The notes beneath the pieces were generated by a model. That model was not told the DNA's origin, searched no databases, and saw only the letters and a list, made by a program, of their open reading frames with translations. Shown here piece after piece: positions 4,568 through 5,418 of a stretch of 5,418 nucleotides of DNA (position 1 is the stretch's first letter; each line of letters starts with the position of its first letter). The translations under genes were made by a program, and so were the position numbers. Origin of the DNA: Verrucomicrobiota bacterium (GTDB lineage: Bacteria > Verrucomicrobiota > Verrucomicrobiia > Limisphaerales > UBA9464); assembly GCA_947454295.1 (NCBI GenBank), contig CANGMO010000202.1, positions 1 to 5,418 of the forward strand, in the 5' to 3' direction.

Positions 4568-5418
4568 ATGAAACCCTCCGCCCTGTTCGTTCTCGCCCTC
4601 GGTCTCTGGACCGGTCCGGTATTCGGTCAACCGGCAGAGGGCCATCGCACCAACATCAACCCGGCACTGCTCTACTGGCAATCGATCGTCCTGACGCCCG
4701 CACTGTCATCGGAGGACCGGCAGTACCTGTCGACAAACGAGTTCAACGGCGGGCCCCTCAATGAACGACTGAAGAATCTCGCCACAAGCTACAATTCAGC
4801 CTTCCGCGTCCTCCAGCAGGCCGCGGTTCAAACGGTGCCCTGCGATTGGGGCTACGACCTCACCTACGGCCCCACCTTGATGTTGCCCGGGCTGGGCAAG
4901 GCCAAGCACTTCGCGCAGGTGCAGCGCATTCGCTTCCGCGCCCAGATCGAGAATCACAGCGCTGCCGACGCCGTTCAGGAATGGCTGGCGGTGCGGGCCT
5001 ACAGCCATCGCCTGGCGACGGACGGCACGCTGATTTCACGACTGGTCCAGATCGCCATGGATTCCATCCAGTTGACCACGCTGGCTGAAAACTGGTTCCG
5101 GCTCGACGACACCTCGCTGCGCGCCCTCCAGCGGGGAATCGAGCTCTCGCCCAAGGGCGGGACGATTGCGGAAAGTTTCGCAATTGAACGCACCATCATG
5201 CGGGATTGGTTCATTCGGCAAATCGAGGGGATCCTCCAGAGCACCCCGGACGCCGAGCAGCGCCGGCAGCTCATCACGCAGCGCCTGCGGGAGGTCACCA
5301 GCGACGACGACCAACAACTGCCGGAGCAGGTTCTCGCCGCGGCCGGAGGCAAGGTGGAGAATCTGATTCCGCTGCTCCGCCAATTGGACCCCCTGTACGA
5401 ACGGGCGGCCGAGCTGCT
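4568..5418 (+). CDS. Secreted protein of unknown function, C-terminus missing
   Basis: Open from ATG 4568 to the right edge: 283 complete codons with no stop. Residues 1-20 are a signal peptide (MKPSALFVLALGLWTGPVFG, then QPAEG), which supports this start; there is no clear Shine-Dalgarno. The mature part begins with NINPALLYWQSIVL (29-42) and later has CDWGYDLTYGPTLMLPGLGKAKHFAQ-type sequence at about 92-117, followed by helical segments rich in Gln, Arg and Leu. The pairing of an NPALLYWQ-type start with a C-D-W-G motif and a downstream LPxLGKA segment resembles hypothetical secreted proteins I associate with planctomycetes and verrucomicrobia. No enzymatic family is recognised, and Cys92 is the only cysteine seen. 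It is transcribed divergently from bioB across a 142-base gap. Its GC-rich codon use matches the neighbours. It is very likely a real gene of unknown role. Confidence 0.82.
   Translation, partial: MKPSALFVLALGLWTGPVFGQPAEGHRTNINPALLYWQSIVLTPALSSEDRQYLSTNEFNGGPLNERLKNLATSYNSAFRVLQQAAVQTVPCDWGYDLTYGPTLMLPGLGKAKHFAQVQRIRFRAQIENHSAADAVQEWLAVRAYSHRLATDGTLISRLVQIAMDSIQLTTLAENWFRLDDTSLRALQRGIELSPKGGTIAESFAIERTIMRDWFIRQIEGILQSTPDAEQRRQLITQRLREVTSDDDQQLPEQVLAAAGGKVENLIPLLRQLDPLYERAAEL

Overview
The window is GC-rich, chromosome-like bacterial DNA with four protein genes, two of them cut by the window edges. The organism is probably a member of the Planctomycetes-Verrucomicrobia-Chlamydiae group, and Verrucomicrobiota is my first guess. 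The reasons are planctomycete-type cytochrome c domains joined to a formylglycine-generating-enzyme (FGE)-like domain, a secreted protein of a kind I associate with that group, weak Shine-Dalgarno signals, and a palindromic intergenic repeat. This placement is inference, because no rRNA or other phylogenetic marker is present.

Layout, left to right. (1) Positions 1-1207, minus strand: a secreted protein with two tandem haem-binding cytochrome c modules followed by the start of an FGE-like domain. Its C-terminus lies outside the window, and a candidate promoter with a perfect TTGACA lies just upstream. (2) Positions 1305-2855, minus strand: a secreted or periplasmic TPR-repeat protein, probably starting at a GTG, with a strong hairpin over its stop codon. 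(3) Positions 2856-3378: 523 bases with no convincing gene but several inverted repeats, including a pair of 24-base arms that looks like a dispersed REP-like element. (4) Positions 3379-4425, minus strand: complete biotin synthase bioB with all expected Fe-S ligands. (5) Positions 4426-4567: divergent intergenic region with a BirA-type biotin operator candidate in front of bioB. (6) Positions 4568-5418, plus strand: start of a secreted protein of unknown function, running off the window.

The genes do not form one obvious pathway. bioB stands alone, with no other bio genes in view, and seems to be its own transcription unit under biotin control. The TPR gene and the cytochrome/FGE gene are co-directional and 97 bases apart. 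They may be co-transcribed, but the stop-codon hairpin and the internal promoter candidate argue for at least partly separate expression. I see no phage, transposase, CRISPR array, tRNA or rRNA. I did not find a clearly new multi-gene system. The best leads are the cytochrome-FGE fusion, the BirA-like operator and the palindromic element.
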